28,853 bases of DNA from an uncultured Propionibacteriaceae bacterium (GTDB taxonomy: Bacteria; Actinomycetota; Actinomycetes; Propionibacteriales; Propionibacteriaceae), in assembly GCA_936924635.1 (NCBI GenBank), contig CAKZHP010000010.1:1-28853 (forward strand), written 5' to 3'. A program made the translations under genes and the position numbers. Under the pieces are notes generated by a model that did not search any database, had not been told where the DNA came from, and was given only the letters and a program-made list of their open reading frames with translations. Positions 7,826 to 16,181 of this stretch are shown one piece after another; the first letter of the stretch is position 1, and each line of letters starts with the position of its first letter.

Positions 7826-8066
7826 GGCTCTCTGTCGGCGCCCCTCGCAGAGTGACGTTGATCGAAGCTCTCGTCACGCCGACCCGGCGTCGCCAGGCCT
7901 GACGCAGCGGGCGCGGTGGCCTCGCGGCCGCCTCGGATCGGCCGCCCCGACCCGTACACGATTTCTCGCGTCCTGCGGCGCGTCACGCCGGCAACCGTGC
8001 CGGCGTGCGTGACACTCGACACAGCCATCGCACGGCTTTCCTTCCCCGACCGTGTCTGGAGCAGAT
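7826..8066 (+). other. Remaining upstream region of the kinase gene with a GC-rich hairpin
   Basis: No gene is seen here. A perfect 10-bp hairpin, CACGCCGGCA with loop ACCG, lies at 7984-8007, about 60 bp before the kinase start, and could be part of its leader or a terminator for upstream transcription. GTCACG at 7982-7987 and CGTGAC at 8008-8013 flank it as a second partial inverted repeat. I could not place a confident -10/-35 pair. Confidence 0.45.
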
Positions 8067-10196
8067 GTGAGCGCGCCCACTGTCAGCGACCCCTTGGGTG
8101 GTCAGCTGTACGGAGGCCGCTACGCGCTCACCCGCAAGATCGCCCGGGGCGGCATGGCCACCGTCTTCGAGGGCGTCGACACCCGCCTCGACCGCGTCGT
8201 GGCCGTGAAGCTCATGCACGAGGGGCTCGGCGACGACGTCGACTTCACGGCGAAGTTCGACAAGGAGGCCAGGGCCGCTGCCCGGCTCTCGCACCCGAAC
8301 GTGGTCGCCGTCTTCGACCAGGGCGTCGAGGGCGACCGTCCGTACATCGTCATGGAGTTCGTCGAGGGCGGGACCCTGCGCGCGGTGATGCGCCGCGACG
8401 AGAAGGTCTCCCCCGCCCTGGCGCTCGCCTACCTGGAGCCGGTGGTCAAGGCGCTCGCCGCCGCCCACGACGTCGGCCTGGTGCACTGCGACGTCAAGCC
8501 GGAGAACGTGCTGATCTCCGACCGGGGCGTGGTCAAGGTCACCGACTTCGGGCTCGCCAAGGCGGTGACGGGCCAGACGAACACCGCCACGCAGGGCATG
8601 CTCATCGGCACGGTGTCGTACATCTCTCCCGAGCGCGTCACCACCAACCGCGCCACCTCGCGCTCCGACATCTACTCCGTCGGCATCATGCTGTACGAGC
8701 TGCTCACCGGGCAGAAGCCGCACTCTGGCGACTCCCCGATCCAGGTGGCGTACAGCCACGTGCACAACGACGTCTCCGCCCCCTCGGAGGCGATCCCCCG
8801 TGGCAGGCGCACGATCCCGGCCTACGTCGACGCGCTGGTGCTGGCCTGCACGCGCCGTGACCCCGACCAGCGCCCAGCCGACGGTGCCGCCCTCGCCCGC
8901 CGGGTGGCGCTGGCCCGCAAAGCGCTCAGCTCCGGCATCACCGACGACCCCGCCCTCACCCGGCGTCTGGGCGGCGGCCCGGAGGAGGACGTCACCGACC
9001 CGGGCTCCCCGCCGACGCCCGCGCGCCCGGCCACGGCGCGTACGGCGAGCACACCCGTCTCTGCGCAGACCGCGACCCTGCCCAGCGTGTCCAACCGGCG
9101 GCCGCTGACGCCGGTCACGGGCTCCACCCGCGAGTGGACCTTCCGACCCTCGGCGCTGCCGCCCACCGGCGGCCGGCTCCGCGCGCGTGTGGCGACGCCG
9201 GTGTCGCCCGTCGACTTCGAGAACACGTTCGACGGCGAGCCGTACGACCCCTCGTCGGTCCCTCCCCCCTCCCGCCCGCTGGTGCGTCTCTCCCAGGACC
9301 GGGTCCACCGGCGCCGCCGCGGCATGGTCGCCCTGCTGCTGCTCCTGCTCCTCGCGCTGGGCGGCGGCGGGGGTACGTACTACTACCTCACCGAGGGGCG
9401 CTGGACGACGACGCCGGACGTGGTCGGCCAGACCGAGCAGGAGGCGCGTGCCACCACGGAGGCCGCCCTGCTCGGCTACACGGTGACCAAGGAGTTCTCC
9501 GAGACCGTGGCCGCGGGCCGCGTCATCCGTACGGACCCGGCCGCCGGCAGCCGCATCCTGCGCGACGGCGGCATCACCGTCGTCGTCTCCCAAGGCCCTG
9601 AGCGCTTCGACGCACCCACCCTGGCCGGTCTGACGAAGGACCAGGCCACCGCGGCTCTCGTGCGAGCCTCCCTGGCGGTCGGGGCCGTCAGCGAGGCGTA
9701 CCACGAGACCGTCGCCCCGGGCGTCGTGGTGAGCGCCTCGTCCGCGCCGGGCACGAAGCTGAAGCGCGGCACGGCCGTCGACCTGGTGGTGTCGAAGGGT
9801 CCACAGCCCATCCCGATCCAGGGCTACGCGGGCAAGCCCGTGCAGCAGGCGCAGCAGGAGCTCCAGGCGGCAGGGTTCGTCGTCACGGTCTCGCTGGAGA
9901 ACTCGCGTACGGTCGCTGAGGGCCTGGTGATCAGCCAGAACCCGGCCAACGGGCAGGGCAAGAAGGGTGACACCATCACGCTCGTCGGCTCCAAGGGGCC
10001 GGTCATGGTGGCGGTCCCGCAGGTGCGCGGGATGACCAAGGACGAGGCCGCGGCCGCCCTCAAGAACGCCGGGTTCCAGCCCGCCACCAAGACCATCGTG
10101 AGCGGGACGACCGCGTTCGGGCTGGCGTACGGCACCGATCCTGCTGCCGGCACGAAGGTGGCCGAGGGCTCCACGGTGACGGTGCTCGTCGGCTGA
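8067..10196 (+). CDS. pknL: Membrane Ser/Thr protein kinase with four PASTA repeats (PknL/PknB type)
   Basis: 709 aa. The cytoplasmic kinase domain spans about 19-275: G-loop IARGGMATVFEG, catalytic Lys K48 (AVKL), HCDVKPEN at 140-147 with D142, DFG at 160-162, activation loop with several Thr (about 168-185) and SPER at 187-190. A Pro/Thr-rich linker (about 310-415) leads to one membrane segment (about 420-437). Four extracellular PASTA repeats (about 447-510, 513-578, 581-645 and 648-709) presumably sense muropeptides. The usual HRD Arg is Cys. Gene order with metF, idsA and aroG supports PknL; the M. tuberculosis PknL lacks PASTA repeats, so the name rests on position. I chose the GTG at 8067 because GGAG (8058-8061) precedes it; a GTG at 8052 is the alternative. 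Confidence 0.93.
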   Translation: MSAPTVSDPLGGQLYGGRYALTRKIARGGMATVFEGVDTRLDRVVAVKLMHEGLGDDVDFTAKFDKEARAAARLSHPNVVAVFDQGVEGDRPYIVMEFVEGGTLRAVMRRDEKVSPALALAYLEPVVKALAAAHDVGLVHCDVKPENVLISDRGVVKVTDFGLAKAVTGQTNTATQGMLIGTVSYISPERVTTNRATSRSDIYSVGIMLYELLTGQKPHSGDSPIQVAYSHVHNDVSAPSEAIPRGRRTIPAYVDALVLACTRRDPDQRPADGAALARRVALARKALSSGITDDPALTRRLGGGPEEDVTDPGSPPTPARPATARTASTPVSAQTATLPSVSNRRPLTPVTGSTREWTFRPSALPPTGGRLRARVATPVSPVDFENTFDGEPYDPSSVPPPSRPLVRLSQDRVHRRRRGMVALLLLLLLALGGGGGTYYYLTEGRWTTTPDVVGQTEQEARATTEAALLGYTVTKEFSETVAAGRVIRTDPAAGSRILRDGGITVVVSQGPERFDAPTLAGLTKDQATAALVRASLAVGAVSEAYHETVAPGVVVSASSAPGTKLKRGTAVDLVVSKGPQPIPIQGYAGKPVQQAQQELQAAGFVVTVSLENSRTVAEGLVISQNPANGQGKKGDTITLVGSKGPVMVAVPQVRGMTKDEAAAALKNAGFQPATKTIVSGTTAFGLAYGTDPAAGTKVAEGSTVTVLVG

Positions 10197-10243
10197 TGTG
10201 AGAACGGGGCTCCGGGCGAGCCGTCGTTGCCCGCACGCTGCAA

Positions 10244-10249
10244 TACGGT
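10244..10249 (+). promoter_or_regulatory. Candidate leaderless -10 element of the hypothetical gene at 10257
   Basis: TACGGT is followed by 7 nt and the GTG at 10257. Confidence 0.45.
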
Positions 10250-10256
10250 GTGCACC

Positions 10257-11366
10257 GTGACGCAGCTGTACGGCCTGGAGTCCGGCGTGCCCGGGCCCAC
10301 CCCGCTCGACGGGCTCAACTGCCCTCCCTTCGGCATGGGCACCGGCCGGCGATTCTCGGGCCAGGTCTTGGGGTACAGCGACACCGGCATCCCCTACCAG
10401 GCGTTCGACTACGACTCGTCCACCTTCGGTGCGTACGGTGCCGTGGGCGCGATGCGGATCCCGGTGTCCCTGCCCCCGTTCTTCGCCTCGCTTCCCACCA
10501 ACCCGCGGCCCGGGGTGGTGGGCTTCCAGGTGCCCAACGACGCAGGGCTGCTGCTGGTGACCGAGGACGAGTCCTTCGGCTGGGCGGTCGTGGAGCACCT
10601 GCTGCCTTCACTCACCGCGTTCGCACGACGTCGTCCGTTGGACATCGCCATCGACGGCGACTCCCTCACGGTGCAGCAGATCCCCACCGGGGCTCCGGCC
10701 GTGCATGCGTACATGAACGACCTCGCTGTCGTCGCCCAGGCCGTCGCCGCCGCTGCCGGCCCGCTGTCGCGCTTCCAGCGGCCCAAGGTGCCCGGCCTGT
10801 CGTTCTACGGGCGACCCGACTGGGCGTACCTGCCGCGCGACGACCGGATCCTGGCCACCGCGCCCGTCACCCGAGGCCGAGGGTCGCGCACCTCCGACCT
10901 CGTGGTGTCGCCGTCCTCGGGTGGCGTGCAGACGGTCGGGTTCACCCACTCGTTCGAGGTCACCGTCAGCAGCGGAGACAGCCAGTCGACACGCACCGAC
11001 CACGAGTACGTCACGCAGACCTCGCTGCCCTTCCAGTTCGGTCGGGTCGCCGTCGACTGGCGAGGCTTCGCGGCCCCTCTGATCTTCCACCTGCCGGAGT
11101 TCGACGACAGTCACACGGTGTACGCCGACGACCGTCCCTTCGCGACCGAGGTGTGCCGGCCGTTGCTGCGGTGGCTGGCCTCCATGAACCCGCCGCCGTT
11201 CGCGATCCAGGGCGGCTACGTGTGGATGCGGCCTCCTACGAAGCCCGACATCGAGGCCGTGGAGTGGTGCCACCGGTTCGTGCTCGAGTTCTTCGCCCGG
11301 GTGTCCCACAAGGTGTGGCACCACCTCGGGCTGCCCGGCAACCCGGTCGGCGTCTCGCTCCGCTAG
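10257..11366 (+). CDS. Conserved-looking hypothetical protein
   Basis: 369 aa with coding-type base composition throughout, but I do not recognise the family. There is no signal peptide and no membrane helix. Visible features are an early Gly/Pro-rich start (GMGTGRRFSGQVLGYSDTGIPYQAFDYD), a beta-strand-like centre rich in V, T and S, and a C-terminal segment with many aromatic residues (YVWMRPP, VWHHLGLPG). The GTG start at 10257 has no Shine-Dalgarno, and TACGGT lies 7 nt before it, so it is probably leaderless. It follows the kinase by 60 bp on the same strand and converges on the GarR-type gene. An upstream ATG-like start at 10227 would lie above the proposed promoter. Confidence 0.75.
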   Translation: MTQLYGLESGVPGPTPLDGLNCPPFGMGTGRRFSGQVLGYSDTGIPYQAFDYDSSTFGAYGAVGAMRIPVSLPPFFASLPTNPRPGVVGFQVPNDAGLLLVTEDESFGWAVVEHLLPSLTAFARRRPLDIAIDGDSLTVQQIPTGAPAVHAYMNDLAVVAQAVAAAAGPLSRFQRPKVPGLSFYGRPDWAYLPRDDRILATAPVTRGRGSRTSDLVVSPSSGGVQTVGFTHSFEVTVSSGDSQSTRTDHEYVTQTSLPFQFGRVAVDWRGFAAPLIFHLPEFDDSHTVYADDRPFATEVCRPLLRWLASMNPPPFAIQGGYVWMRPPTKPDIEAVEWCHRFVLEFFARVSHKVWHHLGLPGNPVGVSLR

Positions 11367-11415
11367 GCCCGGGGGCGTAGGCGGGGGGGCCCGGTGAGCC
11401 CCGCAGGCATCCGCG

Positions 11416-12306
11416 TCAGGGCTGGGAGCCGAGCTCGTCGCCGGCGGCCTGCTCGTACACCTGCACCAGCGCGCTGTGGTCGCTGTCGTCCAGGCCACGG
11501 GCCGCCAGGTCGTCCATCATCGCGAGCACCCGCTCAGTCAGCGGGAGGGGCGCCGCCACCTGGTCGGACGTCGTCAAGGCGTTGCGGAGGTCCTTGCGGT
11601 GGAGGGCGACCCGGAAGCCAGGGTCGAAGCGCCGCTCCAGCATCATGGGAGCCTTGGCGTCGAGGACGGTGGACCCGGCCAGGCCGCCCCGGATCGCCTG
11701 GTAGACGGCGCCGGGGTCGACCCCCGCTCTCTGGGCCAGCACCAGCGCCTCGGAGACTGCGGCGATGTTCACCGCGACCACGACCTGGTTCGCCAGCTTG
11801 GCGACGTTGCCGGCACCGACAGGGCCCACGCGCACCACCGAGGCTCCCATGGCCGCTAGCACGGGCCGTACGCGGTCGAACACCTCCTGGTCGCCGCCGA
11901 CCATGAACGACAGGGTGCCCTCGATGGCCTTCGGCTCTCCCCCGGAGACGGGGGCGTCGAGCATGGGGACGCCCTTCTCGGCCAGCGCGGCGGCGACCTG
12001 CTGCGCCGTGGCGGGGGCGATCGAGGAGCAGTCCACGTACACCAGACCGTCGTGCGCACCGTGCACGATGCCGGTCTCGCCCAGGGCGGCCTCCCGCACC
12101 TGCGGGGAGTCCTGCACCATGGTGATCACCACGCCCACCTGGGCGGCGACATCGGCCTCGGTGGTGGCGCTGGTCGCGCCAGCCTCTTCGAGCTCGTGCA
12201 CCACGTCGGGGCGGTTGCCCTTGACCACCACCTCGTAGCCGGCGCTCAGCAGGTTGCGCACCATGGGCCTGCCCATGATGCCGAGACCGATGAATCCGAT
12301 CCGCAC
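11416..12306 (-). CDS. NAD(P)-dependent beta-hydroxyacid dehydrogenase (tartronate semialdehyde reductase/3-hydroxyisobutyrate dehydrogenase family)
   Basis: 296 aa, the usual size for GarR/GlxR/MmsB-type enzymes. The dinucleotide-binding motif GFIGLGIMG is at 4-12, the substrate motif DAPVSGGEPKAIEGTL at 118-132, and the catalytic Lys motif GAGNVAKLANQ contains K170. HRKDL at 236-240 is also typical. The family reduces tartronate semialdehyde or oxidises short beta-hydroxyacids; exact substrate unknown. The GTG start at 12306 is preceded by a strong GGAGGAGG. That start lies inside the 3' end of the DapA-family gene upstream (61-nt overlap), which suggests joint transcription and a shared pathway such as sugar-acid breakdown. 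Confidence 0.88.
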   Translation of the reverse strand: MRIGFIGLGIMGRPMVRNLLSAGYEVVVKGNRPDVVHELEEAGATSATTEADVAAQVGVVITMVQDSPQVREAALGETGIVHGAHDGLVYVDCSSIAPATAQQVAAALAEKGVPMLDAPVSGGEPKAIEGTLSFMVGGDQEVFDRVRPVLAAMGASVVRVGPVGAGNVAKLANQVVVAVNIAAVSEALVLAQRAGVDPGAVYQAIRGGLAGSTVLDAKAPMMLERRFDPGFRVALHRKDLRNALTTSDQVAAPLPLTERVLAMMDDLAARGLDDSDHSALVQVYEQAAGDELGSQP

Positions 12307-13243
12307 AGCTCCTCCTCCGGGGGGTCCTGGCCGGCCCTCAGACACTGCTCGACCTCGTCGAGCAGAGCCGGAAGGGCCGCTCGCGTCGCCTCCGGCAGGT
12401 CTCTCGCCGGCGGCAGGCACCAGCCCGCGTCGATGCCGCGGAGCCGCAGCGTCTCCTTGATCGTGATCGGGAAGGTGCCGGTGCCGACCAGGAGCCGACG
12501 CACCTTGGCCAGCATCCCCTGCAGGCGCCGGGCACGGTCGTGGTCGCCGGCCGCGTACGCGTCGTACAGGCCGACCGCCGCTCCGGCAGCGCGCTCGCCG
12601 TGGAGGCGATCGCCCCGGTGGCGCCCAGGTAGAGCCCGGGCAGGACCACCGCGTCGTTGCCGACGAGCACCGTGAAGTCGTCGGGTGTCTCCTGCACGTA
12701 CTGGAGGAGCAGCGCCATGTCGCCGGTGGAGTCCTTGATGCCGATGATGTTGTGCACCGGGGCCAGCTCGACCGTGGCCGCCACCGAGATCGGCACGTGG
12801 GTGCGGGCGGGGTTCGCGTACAGCATCACCGGCAGGTCGGTGCTGGCGGCGATGGCGCGGAAGTGCTGCACGAGCTCGGGCTGGCTCGGCGTCATGAAGT
12901 ACGGGGTGAGCACCGAGAACGCGTCGACGCCGCCGACCTCGTGGGCCATGCGTACGGTCTCGATGCAGTCGGTGGTGGTGATGTCGGACGCCCCGCAGTA
13001 GACCGGCACCCGGCCGCCGCCCTGGTCCACGGTCACCTCGAGCACCCGGCGTCGCTCTCGCCGGCCCAGCCCGTAGATCTCTCCGGCGCTGCCGAGCGCG
13101 AACACCCCGTGCACGCCGTGTCCGACGACGTGGTCGACGACTCTGCGGAGCGCGGCCTCGTCGACAGCACCCTGCTCGGTGAGCGGGGTGACGAGCGCCG
13201 GCACGACGCCGTGAGGCCGCAGCATGCCGTCATCCTCGCCCAT
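12246..13243 (-). pseudogene. Dihydrodipicolinate synthase/N-acetylneuraminate lyase-family gene with frameshift
   Basis: The frame from 13243 encodes a class I aldolase barrel: GSAGE at 51-55, active-site Tyr in MLYANPA (Y142) and the Schiff-base Lys in IIGIKDSTGDM (K170). After ASALPE, near 12576-12583, it loses homology-like composition. The sensible C-terminus (MLAKVRRLLVGTGTFPITIK, then LRLRGIDAGWCLPP) continues in another frame to the stop at 12246. One missing base explains this. It is either a decayed gene or a sequencing error; the catalytic part is otherwise intact. Family members cleave or form 2-keto acids, and the overlap with the GarR-type gene fits keto-sugar-acid degradation. 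The start could be the ATG at 13225, which has GAGGA before it. Confidence 0.8.
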
Positions 13244-13461
13244 GCCGGGCCTTCAAGACCTGGGTGACCGCAGTGTGGCGTCGCAGGTGCCGAGCCCGGT
13301 GTCACGATGCAGTGTGGAGGCGTACGGAGATCGGGTGGGGAGCCCGGGTGCTCAGGAGCAGCGCCCCTGACGGCGGCTCGTCCCAGCCGGCCAGCCGACG
13401 TCCCAGGCAGCAGGGGCGCCGCCGGCCCCGCGCACCCACGGACCGACAGTGCTGCCTCGTC

Positions 13462-13467
13462 TAGGCT
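13462..13467 (+). promoter_or_regulatory. Candidate leaderless -10 element of the pentapeptide gene
   Basis: TAGGCT, then CGGCGG, then the GTG at 13474. Confidence 0.45.
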
Positions 13468-13473
13468 CGGCGG

Positions 13474-14131
13474 GTGCAGAGCCGTGTGGTCCCCCCGCGC
13501 CCTCCCGCGCCCCCACGCCTCGAGTCGCTGACGACACGGGTGGGCCTGGGCCCGGCGGCGGTGCCCGACGACGCCCTGCTGCAGGGTGTGGACGCCGAGG
13601 CCCCGGCCTGGGACGAGCACCACTCCGAGTTCGTCGAGCTCAGTGGCTGCCGGGTGCGCGGCGGGTCGATGGCCGGGTCCCACTGGTACCGGACCCGGTG
13701 GGCCGACCTGGACATCCAGGGGGCCGACCTGGCGACACTCGTCGGTGAGGAGTCCACCGGACGGTGCTGGACGGCGCCCGTCTCACAGGGGCGGTCCTGT
13801 CCGGTTGCACCTTGGTCGACGTCGAGCTGCGGGACTGCCTGCTCGACCTAACGAGCCTCAAGATGGCGACGCTGCGGCGCGTACGGTTCTCTGCCGGATG
13901 ACCGGCGCCGACCTCACCAGCGCACGGCTGGAGGACGTCGCGCTGGACGGCTGTGTGCTGACCGAGGCTCAGCTCCATGACGCGCGCTGCACCAGGGTCG
14001 CGGTGCGTGGCTGCACCATGACCGGCATCAAGGGGATCGGCGGGCTTGCCGACGCGACCGTGTCCCCCGTCGACCTGCTAGAGCTGACGGGTCAGCTCGC
14101 CTCCGCCCGGGGGATCCGGATCGAGCTCTGA
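13474..14131 (+). pseudogene. Pentapeptide-repeat protein gene broken by two apparent frameshifts
   Basis: Three consecutive frames together read as one beta-helical pentapeptide-repeat protein. Frame 1 runs from GTG 13474 to about 13758 (ending WADLDIQGADLATLVGEES). Frame 2 covers about 13761-13888 (TVLDGARLTGAVLSGC, VELRDCLLDLTSL). Frame 3 runs from about 13892 to the TGA at 14129-14131 (MTGADLTSARLEDVALDGCVL through ARGIRIEL). The A(D/N)Lxx repeat pattern continues across both breaks, and each break is explained by one lost base. If intact the product would be about 219 aa. Such proteins fold as right-handed beta-helices; the function here is unknown. The stop overlaps the first base of a large palindrome. 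Confidence 0.75.
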
Positions 14132-14178
14132 GCCCCTCCGCCTCTGCTCGACGTGGTCGAGCAGAGGCGGAGGGGCTC
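14130..14178. repeat. Dispersed palindrome, copy A (23-bp perfect stem)
   Basis: A 23-bp perfect inverted repeat with a 3-nt GTG loop (14153-14155); the core is CCGCCTCTGCTCGAC and its complement. It lies exactly between the stop of the pentapeptide gene and the convergent Gfo/Idh gene, so it can act as a bidirectional terminator. Two further copies lie at 17750 and 18777. Confidence 0.92.
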
Positions 14179-14192
14179 GTCTCTGGTGTCGC

Positions 14193-15461
14193 TCAGCGAG
14201 TCGGCACCGGCTCCACGGTGCCCGACGTCCGTGCCCGTTCGGCGGCGAACACCATCAGGTGACTCTGCAGGCTCTGCTGGGCGTCCGACGGGATCAGGGA
14301 GGGGTCGCCGGTGCGGAGCGCGCCCAGCACCGCCCTCATCAGTCCGTCGTCGCCGCCACCGTGGCCGTCGGCCGCGCTCTGCCCGCCGGACCGGGTGTCG
14401 ATGGTGTAGTGGTCGAAGGTGCGGAAGTCGTCCACGGTGATGATCTCGGAGTTGGTGGAGATCTCCCCCATGGTGCCGAAGATCTTGGTCATCCGGCCAC
14501 GCATGGTCGTGAACGCCGACATCGTGAACGACGCCGTCAGCCCCCCCTCGAACTCGAGGTTGACCACCTGGTGGTCCAGCACGTCGTTGTCGCACAGATA
14601 GGCGCACCGTCCGTACGGGCCCTCCTGGAGGGCCTTCTCGACGCCCGCCTCGGTCACGTCGTCGGTGATGACATTGACGGGCCAGCCCGTCTGCCCGAGC
14701 GCGAGCGCGCCGAGGTACAGCTTCTTCGCCGAGTACGGGCAGCGGCTCTCCACGTGCGACGGACAGGTGACGCACCGCTCGCCGGCGTCCTGGGGCTGGT
14801 TCTCGGGGCGGAAGTGCATGAGCGAGCCGAAGCTGGAGACCCGGGTGCACGGGCGCCCAGCGATGGCGAGCAGCCAGTCGATGTCGTGGCACGACTTGGC
14901 CAGCAGCACCGGGCTCGACTCCGCCTCGTTGCGCCAGCTCCCGCGCACGAACGAGTGCGCGAAGTGCCAGAAGCCGACCGGCTCCAGGTGCTCGATGCTC
15001 ACGATGTCGCCGATGGCTCCCTCGGCGATGAGCTTCTGCAGCGCGAGCGTGTGCGGTGTGTAGCGCAGGACGTGGCACACGGCCAGCAGCACCCCCGCCT
15101 CCTCCACGGCGGCGACGACCTCACGGCACTCCTCCTCGGTCGGAGCCATCGGCTTCTCGAGGAGGATGTGGTAGCCCAGCCGGGCGGCCGCGACGGCCGG
15201 CGCCACGTGGTAGGCGTCCTGCGTGGTCACGGTCACCAGGTCCGCGAGCCGCGGCTGCGCCAGGGCCTCCTCCCAGCTCACGAAGACCCGGTCGGCCGGG
15301 AGGTCGAAGGTGTCGGCGAACCACTGGCGGCGTACGGGGTTGTGGTCGGCGACAGCGACGATCTCACCCTCGTCGGGGTGGCGCGCGACGTAGTCCGCGT
15401 ACGCGCGCCCTCGGGCCCCAGCCCCCAGCACCATGACCCGGGGCCGCGCGACAGGCGTCAC
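14193..15461 (-). CDS. Gfo/Idh/MocA-family NAD(P)-dependent oxidoreductase with a Cys cluster
   Basis: 422 aa. The N-terminal Rossmann motif is VLGAGARGRA (11-20) and the family EKP motif is LLEKPM (101-105, K103). KSCHDIDWL at 189-197 lies in the catalytic half. An inserted CVTCPSHVESRCPYSAKKLYL (C230, C233, C241) may bind a metal; similar Cys clusters occur in part of this family. It probably oxidises a sugar, inositol or sugar derivative; substrate unknown. The GTG start at 15461 lies one base after the stop of the MBL-fold gene, so the two are likely translationally coupled. A longer frame to 15554 exists but would run into the MBL gene. The 3' end faces palindrome copy A. Confidence 0.88.
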   Translation of the reverse strand: MTPVARPRVMVLGAGARGRAYADYVARHPDEGEIVAVADHNPVRRQWFADTFDLPADRVFVSWEEALAQPRLADLVTVTTQDAYHVAPAVAAARLGYHILLEKPMAPTEEECREVVAAVEEAGVLLAVCHVLRYTPHTLALQKLIAEGAIGDIVSIEHLEPVGFWHFAHSFVRGSWRNEAESSPVLLAKSCHDIDWLLAIAGRPCTRVSSFGSLMHFRPENQPQDAGERCVTCPSHVESRCPYSAKKLYLGALALGQTGWPVNVITDDVTEAGVEKALQEGPYGRCAYLCDNDVLDHQVVNLEFEGGLTASFTMSAFTTMRGRMTKIFGTMGEISTNSEIITVDDFRTFDHYTIDTRSGGQSAADGHGGGDDGLMRAVLGALRTGDPSLIPSDAQQSLQSHLMVFAAERARTSGTVEPVPTR

Positions 15462-15462
15462 G

Positions 15463-16104
15463 TCAGGCAACGTCCCAGCCCTTCCCGACAGCCGTGTGCT
15501 CGAGGCGGGTGGCCGTGAGCTCGGGCACCCGCTGGGCGACCAGACCGACGCCACGCTCGTTCAGCAGTCCCTCGTGGATCAGGAAACCGGTCGGCGCGTT
15601 CACGTCGCGGACGAAGTCGATCGTCTCCTTCATGGCGGCCCACGGCCCGTACGCGGGGACGGCGAGGACGTCGATCCCGCGCGGGACCGTCGCCAGGCTG
15701 TCACCGGGGTGGAAGAGGGTCGGCTCCCCCTCCGCCTCGATCACCAGGCCGACGTTGCCGATCTGCGGGAGGTCACGGTGGATGACCGCGTGCATGCCGC
15801 CCACGGCGCTGATCCGTACGCCACCCAGGACGACGGTGGTGCTGCTCTTGATCGCCTCAGCGCGGTCGAGCTCGACGGCGTCGAGCACCTGCGGCTCGAC
15901 CAGGACGCGAGCGTCGGGATTCGCGTGCACCAGGGCGGGCGCATGCTCCGGGTCGACGTGGTCGGGATGCTGATGGGTGATCATGATGGCATCCAGACCG
16001 GTCTGGTCGTGCCACGCGGTCGAGAAGTTGCCGGGGTCGATGAGGAGGCGCCGGTCGGCGACCTCGACCAGGACGGCCGAGTGGCCCAGGTGGGTGATGC
16101 GCAT
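15463..16104 (-). CDS. MBL-fold metal-dependent hydrolase (UlaG-like)
   Basis: 213 aa. The metallo-beta-lactamase zinc motif is THQHPDH at 43-49, followed by H105, D135 (FHPGDS) and H177 (LIHEG), the order expected for a compact binuclear MBL enzyme. The start MRITHLGHSAVLVE is typical of the UlaG-like group, which includes lactonase-type enzymes acting on sugar derivatives. Coupling with the Gfo/Idh dehydrogenase would fit oxidation of a sugar to a lactone followed by hydrolysis; this is inference. The ATG at 16104 has no clear ribosome-binding site and lies within a palindrome that could be an operator. Confidence 0.87.
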   Translation of the reverse strand: MRITHLGHSAVLVEVADRRLLIDPGNFSTAWHDQTGLDAIMITHQHPDHVDPEHAPALVHANPDARVLVEPQVLDAVELDRAEAIKSSTTVVLGGVRISAVGGMHAVIHRDLPQIGNVGLVIEAEGEPTLFHPGDSLATVPRGIDVLAVPAYGPWAAMKETIDFVRDVNAPTGFLIHEGLLNERGVGLVAQRVPELTATRLEHTAVGKGWDVA

Positions 16105-16119
16105 GACAGCACTGTGTCA
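16104..16119. promoter_or_regulatory. Operator-like palindrome over the MBL gene start
   Basis: TGACA and TGTCA arms separated by 6 bp. It covers the first base of the ATG and, on the minus strand, a weak -10-like CACAGT placed 6 nt before the start. A dimeric regulator bound here would block initiation. The regulator is unknown. Confidence 0.35.
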
Positions 16120-16181
16120 CAGGGGGCCCGGTCCTGCCCGCGTCCATGAGCGAGGAAACGCCACCCCTGCGGTGTGGCTGC

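Noticed and set aside
7515..7855. Open reading frames across the 140-bp tandem repeats
   Set aside because: They stay open only because the GC-rich repeat lacks stops, have no ribosome-binding site or leaderless box, and encode low-complexity Arg/Pro-rich peptides.
12345..12365. A fourth palindrome-like sequence, CTGCTCGAC-CTC-GTCGAGCAG
   Set aside because: It lies inside the DapA-family reading frame, where it encodes LLDEVEQC; the match ends at a 9-bp stem and the loop differs. Coincidence with Leu/Asp/Glu codons is enough to explain it.
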